DNA of 64,000 nucleotides from Listeria_A hofi. Lineage in GTDB: Bacteria > Bacillota > Bacilli > Lactobacillales > Listeriaceae. Where the stretch lies: positions 85,836 to 149,835 of the forward strand of contig NZ_CAUYTL010000003.1 in NCBI RefSeq assembly GCF_963575615.1, given 5' to 3'. Under the pieces are notes generated by a model that ran no database searches, was not told the origin of the DNA, and worked only from the letters and a program-made list of their open reading frames with translations. Numbering within the stretch: the first letter of the stretch is position 1; the number at the start of each line of letters is the position of its first letter. Positions 17,070-27,860 of this stretch are shown here, piece after piece. The position numbers and the translations under genes were made by a program.

Positions 17070-20000
17070 ATGTCAGGTAACACACCTTTAGGTAAGATGA
17101 TTGTGGAAATGGATTTGCAATCTTCTAAGTTTACGAGTTCTTTGACAGCTGTAAAACGTAGTTTGAAAAATAGTGAATCTCAAATGAGAGCGCAAATGGC
17201 TGTTTTTGATAATGCGGATAATAAGTTAGGGAAGCTAGAGGCGCAATACAATGGTTTAAATCGTTCTTTGCAGATTAATAAAAAGCATGTGGATAATCTG
17301 ACGAAAGCTTATAAAGAAGAGGTAGAGGCCAACGGTGAGGCTTCGGTAAGGGCGCAAAATTTAGCAAGAGATATCAATAATACTGTGTCTAAACAAGCGA
17401 ACTTAGAACGACAATTAAAAGCAACTGGCGCAGCTATGAAAGTTGAGAAACTTGATTTAGAAGAATTGAATAATAAGATGCAAGCGAACAGTCGTCATAC
17501 ATCTGCATTAGCTCAACAGCAAAGTCTTGCGGGAAATAAAATGGGAGCTATGCGGACGCAATACGCTGGATTAGGTCAGAAAATCACTGACTTAACACGT
17601 ATTCGTGAAGCAGAAAGACAGAAGCTAGAAACGATTGCTAGTGTATCAGGAAAAACATCTAGTGCCTATGTGAATCAAAAAGCACGTATTGCAGAATTGG
17701 ATAATCAAATCAAAATAAATTCGAACACGATGGACTCTTACGCGAAGAAAATAGGTGGCCTCTCTCCACGGTTTGATGAATTCCGTAACCAGTTAGAGAA
17801 TAACGCATCTAGATTTAAGAATGTGGGCGACAAAGCTTGGGAAGCTGGTAAAACAGTAACGACAAGGTTTTCAGCACCATTAGCTGTAGGGCTTGGTGTC
17901 GCAATCAAGAAGGCGGCTGATTTTGAAGCACAGATGGATAGCGTTCAAGCTGTGTCTGGTGCGACTGGTTCTGAAATGACGAAACTTCAAGATTTAGCTG
18001 TTCAACTTGGAGCTGATACGAAATATTCTGCACAAGAAGCGGCAATGGGAATTGAGGAGCTTATAAAAGCTGGTTTAAGTACAACGGATGTTCTAAACGG
18101 TGGTCTTGCTGGCGCGCTAGATTTGGCGACTGCAGGAGAAATCGATTTAGCATCGGCGGCGGAAATCGCAAGTACAGCATTGAATGCATTTAGGGATGAT
18201 AACCTTTCTGTTGCAGATGCGGCTAATATCTTAGCAGGTGGCGCGAATGCATCAGCTACAGATGTAGAAGGATTACGCTTAGGCTTACAACAAGCGTCAG
18301 CCGTTGCTAGTGGAGCTGGATTATCATTTGAAGATACAGCGACAGCCTTATCGGTATTCGCTCAAAACGGGCTCAAAGGAAGCGATAGCGGTACATCACT
18401 TAAAACAATGCTTATGCGTTTGCATCCGCAAACAGACGCGGCCGCTGGGGAATTTGAAAGACTAGGATTGCTGACAACGAATACTGAAAATGCAATGAAA
18501 ACGTTGAAAGAAAACGGGATTAAGCCTTTATCTGGTGAGCAAGGTATTTTGATGGAGCAAATGCATGATTTAGCTAAATCTATGGCGGGTCCGAAGGCAT
18601 CTACAGCGAAGGTGAACAAAGAATTTAATAAGCTACTCATGAATTCCGGTTCCTTGCAATCGGCTTTTTATGATGCGAACGGTGACCTACGTTCCATGTC
18701 GGAAATTGCGGACATCTTGCAAAAAAGTTTAAAGGGTATGAGTTCAGAGCAACGATCAGCAGCATTAAACACAATGTTCGGTTCTGATGCTATCCGTGCT
18801 GGTAATATCTTGTATAAAGAAGGCGCAAAAGGTATTAAGGACATGAATAAAGAAATGTCTAAAGTTACTGCTGCGGAAGTCGCTAAAAAGAAAATGGACA
18901 ATCTAAAGGGTGCTGTGGAGGAACTGAAAGGTGCAGCCGAAACTTTAGCAATTACTACCGGGCAAACATTGATTCCGATGTTTACAGATGTGGTGAAGCA
19001 TGCTCAACAGATGCTTGATAAGTTCAATAATTTAAACCCCGGTGTGCAGAAATTTATTACACAGATGGCTTTAGCGGGCGCAGTTGCTGGACCAGCGATT
19101 ATGGCGTTTGGTGGGCTTAATAGAGGTTTAGGCTCTATGATTAGCGTTATTGATAAATCTGTCGGCGGTTTTAGTGTAATGAAACTAGCAATGCAGAATA
19201 CAAAAAGCGGTGTTAGCGAACTAAGCTCAGGTGTTGGTCAAGCTAACAGACCGTTCTCGATTGTTACTAAAAGTGCAACGACCTTCGGAAAAGGGCTTGG
19301 ACTATTAACAAACCCAATAGGTCTTACGGTTTTAGGTGTAGGAGGTATAGGATTAGCATTATATGGGCTTAAAAAAGCTTATGATAATAGCAGGACTGAT
19401 ATTGACTTATGGGGAACTAACGTTCCGAAACGAACTGCAAAAGTTTTAGAGGGAGTTCAGAATCTAAATAATAGAGCCACAGGAGAATTCCAGTTGATGT
19501 CACAAGGTATAAGTGGTTCGTCATCTGCTATGATTGAGGATTTCTCCAGGATGGGTGCGTCAATTGAAAATGACCTGAAATCTAGAATTGAAGGATTGAA
19601 TGAGGCGTTAAAATTGGTACCTGGATACGCCAAAGAAGCTGTAGGAGCAGTATTGAGCGATGAGGAGAAAAGGCTACAAGGAGCATTAAAAAAAGTAGAG
19701 GATAATAACCGTCGCGTTTCAGAAATAAAAAAACAAGCAAAAGACAATGATTACAAGATGACCTTGGAACAATCTAAGCGAATTAAAGATTTAGAGATGC
19801 AAAATGCCAAAGAGTACGTTAATATCACAGTCGATAACAAAAAAGACAGAGAAGCTCTTCTTTCGGCAATGACCGCAGATGTAACTAGTGCTACAGAAGA
19901 ACAAGCGAAAAGCTGGGCTACAGGTTTAGCAAAACAACGCCAAATTATAGGCACAGAAGCTGCTAAATCTAGAGAAGAGTTCAAAAAGAGTTTACTTGAT

Positions 20001-22259
20001 AATGGAGTAAAAGAAGGTAGCGACGTTTGGGTAAAATCATTAAAAGCTATGGAAGAAGGTAGTAAGAATGCGGTTAGCTCAATTGATCAACAGATTGCAT
20101 TAATTGTGCAAAAATATCCTGAAATAGCAAAAACAGTTTTCTTAGCTAACGGTCAGGTTATTGATAGTTCACAGGAAACATCGTCAGCTATGATTGCTGA
20201 AAATCAAAAAATTATTGATTCTGCTAGAAAAGTAGCTGAGTCAAGTATATCCATGACTCAAAGTTTACAATTTGTCGGTAATGAGTCAAATAAAGCGGGT
20301 GCTTTATGGAATAAGATGGTCTTTGACGAGAAAACTGGAAAAGTAAGCACTAACGCTCTTGAAAAGGTTGTTGAAGCAAGCAAACAAGAGGGCGTTTGGA
20401 ACAAACTGAACTTCATGTCCAAAAACGGTCTACTATCAACTAATGTAAGTAAAATATTGGATGAGGCTAAACAGAAAAAGCTAACTGGTTGGGATGCTAT
20501 TGAATATGCTACTAAGCATGCTGATATTGATTCCAATGAGAAGGAAATGCTAAAGAGTATATTAAAGAATAAGAATCAGAACTGGAATCCATTAGAGTAT
20601 TTTAAAAAGCATGCTGACATAGATACGAATGCATATGACATTATGCAACTAGTTAAAGTTGCTAAAAGCCAAGGTTGGGATACTATACCCAACTATAGCA
20701 AAAAGGATTGGGAAATATTCACTAATGCGCTCCAAATAAAATCAGAGTTGCAATCAGCAATAAGAGATTGGAATGCTATACCTCAACGAGATCAAAAAGT
20801 CCTTGAATTTTCTTATAAAACGAACGGCAAAGCCCCATCAGGTTCACTCGCTTTCAATGCAAAAGGAACGAACTTCCACCCTGGAGGGGACATGGTTGTC
20901 AACGATGCGCCAGGTTCTAAATTTAAAGAACTTGTCACGTATCCGAATGGATTTTCATTTATTCCAGAAGGTAGAAACGTACTGTTACCTAATGTACCCC
21001 GTGGTTCATCTGTACTACGCGGAGATAAAACAGCTAAGATAATTCCAAGGTATGCAAAAGGTACAAAGAAATCCGTTATTCCAAAAAACACATTACAAAG
21101 TATGTCATCTAAATTCAATGTAGATATTCAACCACTCATGGTAAATATTCAGTATTCGAAAGATAGCAACAAACTAAACACAGAGCTGAAAAACCTTATC
21201 AGCAAACTAACAAAGGAATCACAAAATCGTAAGAGTAAGAATGTTAGTAATTTGAGTGTAAATAATGCCAAACGATATGTTGAAAATGAGTATAAGAAAC
21301 TGCAAACACTGATAAAAAAACGTGATACACTGATTCAGAAAATCAAGTCTGGTAATGAAAAGCTAAAAGAATTACAACAACAGAGTAATGATTACGCAAA
21401 AGGTATCACAGATAGTGCTAAGAGTTACACGTCTATTACAAGCCTAGATAAGGACGGTTTCGACACAAAATATATGCAACAGGGCATGACAGAACGGCTG
21501 AAAAATCTTAATGAATTCAACGCCAACTTAGAAAAATTAAAGAAAATGGGCGTGAATAAAACAACCTTAAGTGAAATTATGGAAGCTGGGGTTGAAGGTG
21601 GGGCATCTTACGCAAAAGCTTTAGCAGGTTCAGACAAGAAAACGATTCAATCGCTTAACAGTTTGCAAAGTCAAATTAACACAGCGAGTTCTCGGCTGGG
21701 TAATAACTCGGCTAACTATATGTACAAAGCTGGGATTGATTCAGCTAAAGGATTAGTGAAAGGGCTAGAGAGCCAACAAAAAGCACTAGAAAATGCAAGT
21801 AAGAAAATGGCGAATACGATTGTTAACACGACGAAGAAAACACTGAAAATCAAATCGCCGTCACGCAGATTCCGTGATGAAGTAGGTAAAATGGTTCCTG
21901 CTGGTTATATAGCTGGTGTAGAGTCAATGAAGGGTAAAGTAACTAAAACAATGAGTAATTTAATTTCAGTTCCTTCTATAGAAATACCCCCGATCCGTGA
22001 AGGTTCGTTATTGATGACGTCTATTAAGTCAGCGTTAAATGCACCAGGTGAGAATAAAACGATTCAACCTGTGGACAACAACGGTGTTATTGAACAATTA
22101 GTCGCATCAAATAAACAGCAAGGAGAAATGATTCAATTGTTGAAAGCTCTACTATCTAAAGATTTAATTGTAGACGATAAAGCGCTAGAAAGAAGCAATA
22201 CAAAAATCCAAAACAGGCAGTTGAGAAATGATTTGCATTCGTTAGGTGGGAGTATATGA
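17070..22259 (+). CDS. Tail tape measure protein
   Basis: The largest gene in the window, 1,729 residues, sets tail length. The N-terminal 250 residues are coiled coil. Next comes the TP901-type core (GVAIKKAADFEAQMDSVQAVSGA near residue 275 on). A hydrophobic stretch follows near residues 665-770 and the C-terminus is again coiled coil. The ATG follows a GGGAGGAGG site directly after the gpT end. The end overlaps the distal tail gene by 4 bases. Confidence 0.97.
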   Translation: MSGNTPLGKMIVEMDLQSSKFTSSLTAVKRSLKNSESQMRAQMAVFDNADNKLGKLEAQYNGLNRSLQINKKHVDNLTKAYKEEVEANGEASVRAQNLARDINNTVSKQANLERQLKATGAAMKVEKLDLEELNNKMQANSRHTSALAQQQSLAGNKMGAMRTQYAGLGQKITDLTRIREAERQKLETIASVSGKTSSAYVNQKARIAELDNQIKINSNTMDSYAKKIGGLSPRFDEFRNQLENNASRFKNVGDKAWEAGKTVTTRFSAPLAVGLGVAIKKAADFEAQMDSVQAVSGATGSEMTKLQDLAVQLGADTKYSAQEAAMGIEELIKAGLSTTDVLNGGLAGALDLATAGEIDLASAAEIASTALNAFRDDNLSVADAANILAGGANASATDVEGLRLGLQQASAVASGAGLSFEDTATALSVFAQNGLKGSDSGTSLKTMLMRLHPQTDAAAGEFERLGLLTTNTENAMKTLKENGIKPLSGEQGILMEQMHDLAKSMAGPKASTAKVNKEFNKLLMNSGSLQSAFYDANGDLRSMSEIADILQKSLKGMSSEQRSAALNTMFGSDAIRAGNILYKEGAKGIKDMNKEMSKVTAAEVAKKKMDNLKGAVEELKGAAETLAITTGQTLIPMFTDVVKHAQQMLDKFNNLNPGVQKFITQMALAGAVAGPAIMAFGGLNRGLGSMISVIDKSVGGFSVMKLAMQNTKSGVSELSSGVGQANRPFSIVTKSATTFGKGLGLLTNPIGLTVLGVGGIGLALYGLKKAYDNSRTDIDLWGTNVPKRTAKVLEGVQNLNNRATGEFQLMSQGISGSSSAMIEDFSRMGASIENDLKSRIEGLNEALKLVPGYAKEAVGAVLSDEEKRLQGALKKVEDNNRRVSEIKKQAKDNDYKMTLEQSKRIKDLEMQNAKEYVNITVDNKKDREALLSAMTADVTSATEEQAKSWATGLAKQRQIIGTEAAKSREEFKKSLLDNGVKEGSDVWVKSLKAMEEGSKNAVSSIDQQIALIVQKYPEIAKTVFLANGQVIDSSQETSSAMIAENQKIIDSARKVAESSISMTQSLQFVGNESNKAGALWNKMVFDEKTGKVSTNALEKVVEASKQEGVWNKLNFMSKNGLLSTNVSKILDEAKQKKLTGWDAIEYATKHADIDSNEKEMLKSILKNKNQNWNPLEYFKKHADIDTNAYDIMQLVKVAKSQGWDTIPNYSKKDWEIFTNALQIKSELQSAIRDWNAIPQRDQKVLEFSYKTNGKAPSGSLAFNAKGTNFHPGGDMVVNDAPGSKFKELVTYPNGFSFIPEGRNVLLPNVPRGSSVLRGDKTAKIIPRYAKGTKKSVIPKNTLQSMSSKFNVDIQPLMVNIQYSKDSNKLNTELKNLISKLTKESQNRKSKNVSNLSVNNAKRYVENEYKKLQTLIKKRDTLIQKIKSGNEKLKELQQQSNDYAKGITDSAKSYTSITSLDKDGFDTKYMQQGMTERLKNLNEFNANLEKLKKMGVNKTTLSEIMEAGVEGGASYAKALAGSDKKTIQSLNSLQSQINTASSRLGNNSANYMYKAGIDSAKGLVKGLESQQKALENASKKMANTIVNTTKKTLKIKSPSRRFRDEVGKMVPAGYIAGVESMKGKVTKTMSNLISVPSIEIPPIREGSLLMTSIKSALNAPGENKTIQPVDNNGVIEQLVASNKQQGEMIQLLKALLSKDLIVDDKALERSNTKIQNRQLRNDLHSLGGSI

Positions 22260-23071
22260 TGAGGCATGAAGTGATATTTTTAATTAATAACGAACCAGTG
22301 AACTTTACCGGTAAGTCAGGTATATACGCCCTCGAATATGATCGAGACGATGTCAATACAACCAATGATGATATTGATATGTTCGGAATGGATGGTGTGA
22401 TACCTCGTGTTAAAAATTTTGGCCCGTTTGAATTCAGGCTGAAATTTTACTTCGATGGTCGATACGATAGAAAATTAGCGTTGCAAGAAATTCAAAACTT
22501 AGTGCATAGGCGTGAGTATTATTATGTCACACATTCTTTCATGCCAGGTATGAAATTCGCAGTCAATAAAGCAACGATAGAGAAAGAGCAGTTGTTTGGA
22601 AATGAATTTATTTTCACTATCATGTTCAACTGTTTCGCAGGTTGCGCCGAATCATTGTTATCAACACTAAGTGATTTTACGGTAATGGAAAAAAGCTGGC
22701 AGTTTGGACAAAATTTAGTATCGCAAAATTACCAGTACAAACACACGCGGAATAAGTTCCCCATTTATAACGCTGGTGAACTCACGGTAAATCCTCGTCA
22801 ACATTATTTACGAATCAGGCTAAAAGGTGAGAGTGATGGTAACTTACAAATATCCAATCTAACCACAGGTGATACATTTATTTACAATCAACCAATCGCA
22901 TTAGCGGACACACTCACTATAGAAAATGCCATACCAAAGCTCAACGGTGTAGCCTGTGGACGGGACACAAACCACAGATTAATATCTTTAAAATCAGGTG
23001 AAAATCTCATCAGTATTGAAGGCGCAAGTAGCCTATCTACCGAATGGGATTTTTATTATCTGTATAAGTAG
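22256..23071 (+). CDS. Distal tail protein (Dit)
   Basis: A 271-residue hub protein following the tape measure gene. The N-terminal half matches the Dit/Sipho_tail family (FGPFEFRLKFYFDG near residue 60), and the C-terminal half is galectin-like beta sandwich. It joins the tail tube to the baseplate. Confidence 0.88.
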   Translation: MMRHEVIFLINNEPVNFTGKSGIYALEYDRDDVNTTNDDIDMFGMDGVIPRVKNFGPFEFRLKFYFDGRYDRKLALQEIQNLVHRREYYYVTHSFMPGMKFAVNKATIEKEQLFGNEFIFTIMFNCFAGCAESLLSTLSDFTVMEKSWQFGQNLVSQNYQYKHTRNKFPIYNAGELTVNPRQHYLRIRLKGESDGNLQISNLTTGDTFIYNQPIALADTLTIENAIPKLNGVACGRDTNHRLISLKSGENLISIEGASSLSTEWDFYYLYK

Positions 23072-23079
23072 GTGAAAGC

Positions 23080-24108
23080 ATGAATGATATGGATGTGGTA
23101 GTGAGCGATTATAACAAGACGTATGAAGAAATACTAACAGGGATTGATAGAGATTCATTTTCAGAGACGCGAGAAGAAAACACCACTTGGCAACTTGATT
23201 TTTCTGTTACTAAAACAAAGGAGAATACATTTGCATTTGATTTATTAAATCATGAAAGCAGTGTGTTTTTCTTAGGTCAAGAGTTCATTGTAAAGCAAAT
23301 GACGTTATCAGCAGAAGGCGCTGAAATAACAAAAACTGTCATGGCGAAACATTTTTACTACACAGCGCAAGATGGATTTCAATACAACACGATTTCAGGT
23401 AGTAAAAGCGCAAGTGACTGTTTGAAACATATATTCTCAAGTGGTACGCGCGGATTTACTTTTGAAGTCGTAGATAAGAACAATGTGCTTGAAAAGGTAG
23501 AGCAAGAGAATTTTGGGAATGCTAATTACCTAACGTTAATCGATGAGGTTCTAGAAGATTACAAACTGGTTGTATTGCCGGACAACAAAAAGCTAACGTT
23601 TGTGCCAGTAGAGGACTATGGGGAGCGAGTAGAAAATCCTATCCGGTATCTATACAACACCGATAATTTAACACTGGAAATAGATACGTTTTCTATGAAG
23701 ACGCAGATTAAAGGGTTCGGAAAAGTAAGAAGTGACGGCATTCCGTTTTTTGAACCACGAACTTATACCAGCCCTGAAAGTGCCACATGGGGCATTCGTA
23801 TTCAAGACCCCGTTTCAGATGAACGGTACACAGTTGTAGGAAACATGGACAGGCGTTTGAAGTTAGAACTACAGGATTACCCAGCGACAACGATTAGCAC
23901 GAATTTGAGATTGAATTTTAATGTCCAGTTAGGTGATTACGTGATGCTTATCTATGAGCCATTAAACCTTATGTACGATGTGAAGATTGTAGGTTTTAAG
24001 AAGTACCATTTAACAGATAAGCCACCTGAAATTACATTATCAAACATAAAAAAATCAATCACGAAAGTATTAGCGCAAGTGATTAAAAACATGAAAGGGG
24101 CGAAATGA
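23080..24108 (+). CDS. Prophage tail protein, tail-hub (Tal) N-terminal type
   Basis: A 342-residue protein after Dit, in the place of the tail-associated lysin or prophage endopeptidase tail family. It has the beta-rich gp27-like hub fold (for example LNHESSVFFLGQEF and LRLNFNVQLGDYVML). It is short, and no separate peptidase domain is visible, so the cell-wall-degrading domain seen in longer relatives is missing. Confidence 0.78.
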   Translation: MNDMDVVVSDYNKTYEEILTGIDRDSFSETREENTTWQLDFSVTKTKENTFAFDLLNHESSVFFLGQEFIVKQMTLSAEGAEITKTVMAKHFYYTAQDGFQYNTISGSKSASDCLKHIFSSGTRGFTFEVVDKNNVLEKVEQENFGNANYLTLIDEVLEDYKLVVLPDNKKLTFVPVEDYGERVENPIRYLYNTDNLTLEIDTFSMKTQIKGFGKVRSDGIPFFEPRTYTSPESATWGIRIQDPVSDERYTVVGNMDRRLKLELQDYPATTISTNLRLNFNVQLGDYVMLIYEPLNLMYDVKIVGFKKYHLTDKPPEITLSNIKKSITKVLAQVIKNMKGAK

Positions 24109-25131
24109 ATGTCTATATTATTAGATCGCTGGGGGAATATCATTTATGATTCCAGCAAAATTGAACAGTTCAATAACAACATGGATAAAATAGAAAAAGA
24201 GTTTTTAGGAAATACACAAGATATTTATGCTACAAATAAACGAATTGATAACTTGATTTTAAACGTTTCTGGTAATGATATTACAGAAGTTGTTGACGCA
24301 AGGGTTAACTCGAACGGAACTGTTTATCCTACTTTGAAAGCTAAGTTAGATGCGTTCGAGCGAACGATGGCATCCTATTTAACAGATGTTAACACAGAGA
24401 TAGGCAAGGTAAACGAAACGGCTCAAAAACTCGAAGAACAATTAAAAGCGCTTTACGGTGCCACAGAGGCAAACCTTGAAATCTATGTAGACGCGGATAA
24501 AGGAAACGATACATCAGGAACAGGGGCATCGGATGCGCCGTATAGAACAATCAATAAAGCAGTACAGCAAATACCACGCGCACTGAACGGAAGTGCTGTT
24601 TATATTTATCTCGTACCTGGTATTTACAATGAAGATGTTTACATTCAGAACAAGCAAATAACGGCAATCTTTATTCAAGGTACGAATAGTGCAACTGTGG
24701 ACCCTAAAAATAAACAGACTGGTGTTTTTGTGCGTCACTTAAATTTCCGTGATTGCTCTGGTTATTTATCTTTACGAGGATTGAATCAAGTCAATGCAGA
24801 TCAGACACCGAATAAATCTGGAACATTTGTATTTACCCGTTGCGGATATGCATCCGTAGGTTTCTGTAGATTTGATGACGCAAAAGCAAAAACGAATTCG
24901 GTTCCAGCGGTTGTTATTGATTCTGGTAATGGAGGCGCTCATAATTGTTACTTCCTTAATCAGTACGCGGCACAAATAGACCAGTATACGGCGTATTCTA
25001 ATTTCGCTTATACAAACTCAGGCGTTGGGAATACGTACAGCGTTATTTCAGACGCTTCTATTGTACAAATTAATCCACCTAATAATGTAGGTGGAGCAAC
25101 ACTTGTGAAGAATGGAGGTACTTTGACATGA
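24109..25131 (+). CDS. Baseplate / tail fibre protein with beta-helix domain
   Basis: A 340-residue protein. Residues 1-115 are helical and coiled-coil; after YVDADKGNDTSGTG near residue 126 comes a DUF1565/pectate-lyase-like right-handed beta-helix. The arrangement suits a receptor-contacting baseplate component. The next baseplate gene overlaps its end by 4 bases (ATGA). Confidence 0.78.
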   Translation: MSILLDRWGNIIYDSSKIEQFNNNMDKIEKEFLGNTQDIYATNKRIDNLILNVSGNDITEVVDARVNSNGTVYPTLKAKLDAFERTMASYLTDVNTEIGKVNETAQKLEEQLKALYGATEANLEIYVDADKGNDTSGTGASDAPYRTINKAVQQIPRALNGSAVYIYLVPGIYNEDVYIQNKQITAIFIQGTNSATVDPKNKQTGVFVRHLNFRDCSGYLSLRGLNQVNADQTPNKSGTFVFTRCGYASVGFCRFDDAKAKTNSVPAVVIDSGNGGAHNCYFLNQYAAQIDQYTAYSNFAYTNSGVGNTYSVISDASIVQINPPNNVGGATLVKNGGTLT

Positions 25132-27569
25132 TAAATGAAGTGCATAAAGATTTAGGGACCAAATTAGAGATTTCAAGTTATCATCAGAACTCGATTGATT
25201 TAAGAGGTAGTTTCTCCACACAAGATATTAAGACAGCGCGTTTAATATTTGATGTTGAAAAGGATACTGTACCATTCCCGATGAGTGCGCTAACCGCCAC
25301 AATTTACATGAAGGGTAACAATTTTGTTGTACAAGACACCTGCGAAGTAAATAAAGAGTTGAGTCAGATAAGTTACATTCTGAATGATGAAACGATAAAA
25401 CACTTTGGACCAGTGCAAGCAGAGATTTATTTACGGTTCAATCAGGGTCAATCGTTATCTGTTCATAAATTCCATTTTACAATTGACCAGGCATTGATTG
25501 ATCAGGATTTAGATGTTATTTATCAGGTCTATATCCGCGATTTAGAAGATATAAAAGATGAATATTTGCATATGTTTGATGGATTTAAAACAGAAGTGTT
25601 GGAAATTATTCAGGAGTTAGAAACAGAAACCGGAGAGCTATCATCACGATTACAAGAGTTGAAAGAAATAGTTGAAAAAGGAGTACTAGCTAGTCAAACA
25701 AACGATGGCCTGATGAGGAAAGAAGACAAGGTGACGGTAGATACTGCTAGCGCGGCGATGGAAAATGTCAAATTGTTAAGTACTGGCTTCGAAAAGTTAA
25801 GGATGGGACAAGCGGTTAAAATTCTATGTTACGGTGACAGTCTCACATATGGTTACGATATTTACAGTGTTGATAAAAGGCCACCTGACAGCGTATTGAC
25901 ACCAAACGGAACAGCTCATACACGAGAACGAGCCAGCATTACTTATCCAGAAGCATTAGAAACAGCGCTGAAACAACTATATCCGAGTGTATCGGTAAAA
26001 AACTGTGGTTATTCAGGTGACACGGTTATTTCGTCATATTCAAAATGGGACGGTGTGAATTTTGGTGCGGATATTTCACTGTTTATGCTAGGGCATAATG
26101 ATAGTAAAAATGCCACTGAGTCAATCGATGATTTCGTTAAGGGTTACAAAAAAATCATTGAGCGAGCGCTGGCGTGGGGAAGTGCTGTAATCTTTCTAAC
26201 GCCTCCTAAACAAAAAAACGGTGCAGATGCGACTGTAGATGTATATTCACAGTCTATTATACAACTGGCGAAAGAGTATCATGCGCCTGTAATTGATATG
26301 TCAGCCGAGACAGCAGGAATTCCGGCTAACTTTTATTCTGATACTGTTCATTTCAACGGTACAGGCTACACATTCATCGGGAACAAAATAGCCTCTTTAT
26401 TCATCAATAAATCTATTTTGAATATGAATAAAGTAAAAGATCATGAAGCCTTGAGTGTTACAAAAGAAAACAGCGGCATTCAGTATAACGATAAGTGTAC
26501 TCCCTCTACAAGTGAATTCTTCCCGACGGAGGACTCGACTGAATTAGGAAAGGGAATCGCGTTGGTATTGAAACCAGGGGGAAAAGCTTACTTTTCATTC
26601 TACGCAGAAGAAGGTAATTTGTTAATTTTTCCCTCTATTTATGCCAGCTCAAAAACATTAAATTTAAAAACAGAATTGAATTTCGGAGCAGAAACATCGA
26701 ACAATGTCATTTCTTACGCGAATGGTACGACAGCCGCAAGAGTCATGAATAAGTCATTGAAATCGGCGACCTATCTTACTGCTGATTTGAACTGGTACAA
26801 CTCCGCGGCATTATATATTGATGGTAAAATAAACGCAAGCAAACTACTATTTGCCGCTCGCAAAGGCTATTACACGGTAAGCATCGAGAACTTAGACCCG
26901 ACCTACTCGGTGAACTTATTTGGCTTAGAGTTCAGAAATACGAAAAATGCTATGTATGGAAATAATACATTGTACACACTAGGAACGATTACAACGGATA
27001 TCCTAACACTCGGTGCCGGAAGCTATGAGCTGTATTCAAGCAATGCAATCAATATGCCCTTCTCTGGGGCGGGACTAGCCGCTTTGGAAATTTATATCGG
27101 TGGTAATAATAGAAAAATGTTCCGTGTGGCCAATTGGACGACTAGAAAGATGTGGCAGGGAATGTACAACCCTGCTGTTTCGAGTGAAATCGCATGGGAA
27201 CCCATTTCGACAGAGGGATATGTAGATGCCTACTTTGAGAATAAAGTGATTTTCTCTGGAGCTGTCTATATGTTGGCTGGACAATCCTACGCATTCGATT
27301 TTTCAAAAATGAAGAGATCGCTCTTTGTTAGGGTTAGTCGCTATCTTCCAGGCACAGGAGCCTACGATTACGGTTTTGAAACATTTGAATTTCACAAAAA
27401 AGATATTGTCGATTTATCAGGTTTTGCGCATTGGCGTAACATGCCAGGGCGTACAGATAATGCAAAAAAAGCATTTTATATTAGTCCGTTAGGAAACATT
27501 AAAGGGCATGATGATAATGCAGCATCACCGAATTCAGCATATGCGATACGTGAAATTTGGTACGATTAA
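25128..27569 (+). CDS. Baseplate protein with BppU N-domain and SGNH hydrolase
   Basis: This 813-residue protein has three parts. Residues 1-150 resemble the BppU N-terminal baseplate domain, followed by a coiled coil (about 150-200). Residues 230-430 are a complete SGNH/GDSL hydrolase: block I GDSLTYG with Ser238, block II glycine in NCGYSGDT, block III GHND, and block V SDTVH with Asp405 and His408. The C-terminus is beta-rich, probably carbohydrate binding. An active esterase on the tail tip suggests removal of acetyl groups from wall teichoic acid or another surface glycan during adsorption; the substrate is inferred. Confidence 0.88.
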   Translation: MINEVHKDLGTKLEISSYHQNSIDLRGSFSTQDIKTARLIFDVEKDTVPFPMSALTATIYMKGNNFVVQDTCEVNKELSQISYILNDETIKHFGPVQAEIYLRFNQGQSLSVHKFHFTIDQALIDQDLDVIYQVYIRDLEDIKDEYLHMFDGFKTEVLEIIQELETETGELSSRLQELKEIVEKGVLASQTNDGLMRKEDKVTVDTASAAMENVKLLSTGFEKLRMGQAVKILCYGDSLTYGYDIYSVDKRPPDSVLTPNGTAHTRERASITYPEALETALKQLYPSVSVKNCGYSGDTVISSYSKWDGVNFGADISLFMLGHNDSKNATESIDDFVKGYKKIIERALAWGSAVIFLTPPKQKNGADATVDVYSQSIIQLAKEYHAPVIDMSAETAGIPANFYSDTVHFNGTGYTFIGNKIASLFINKSILNMNKVKDHEALSVTKENSGIQYNDKCTPSTSEFFPTEDSTELGKGIALVLKPGGKAYFSFYAEEGNLLIFPSIYASSKTLNLKTELNFGAETSNNVISYANGTTAARVMNKSLKSATYLTADLNWYNSAALYIDGKINASKLLFAARKGYYTVSIENLDPTYSVNLFGLEFRNTKNAMYGNNTLYTLGTITTDILTLGAGSYELYSSNAINMPFSGAGLAALEIYIGGNNRKMFRVANWTTRKMWQGMYNPAVSSEIAWEPISTEGYVDAYFENKVIFSGAVYMLAGQSYAFDFSKMKRSLFVRVSRYLPGTGAYDYGFETFEFHKKDIVDLSGFAHWRNMPGRTDNAKKAFYISPLGNIKGHDDNAASPNSAYAIREIWYD

Positions 27570-27590
27570 TAAATAGGAGCGTGGTAAAAA

Positions 27591-27833
27591 ATGAGTAAAC
27601 ATGTTTTTGTACGAGTGAATGAACAAGGAATAATTAATGAGTGGTTTAAGGCACCAAGCGATGATTATGTAATGGTTGAGGCGGATGAAGAACTCCTTCG
27701 AGATATGCCGATTGATTGCGCTATTGTGAAAGATGGAGTGGCGGTTATCAACCGTGATATACAAGATGGATTAATAGAAGAAAATAAAGAATTGATCCAT
27801 CAAATGCAAGAAGAATTTAGCACCTTTAGCTAG
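27591..27833 (+). CDS. Small phage protein after baseplate gene
   Basis: An 80-residue protein with a beta-rich N-terminal half (HVFVRVNEQGIINEWFKAP) and an acidic helical C-terminus. Proteins of this size precede holin genes in many Listeria and Staphylococcus phages (XkdX/DUF2977-like position). Function unknown. The ribosome site is AGGAGCGTGG. Confidence 0.7.
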   Translation: MSKHVFVRVNEQGIINEWFKAPSDDYVMVEADEELLRDMPIDCAIVKDGVAVINRDIQDGLIEENKELIHQMQEEFSTFS

Positions 27834-27860
27834 GCGTATTTTTTATGAAATTGGGATGAG

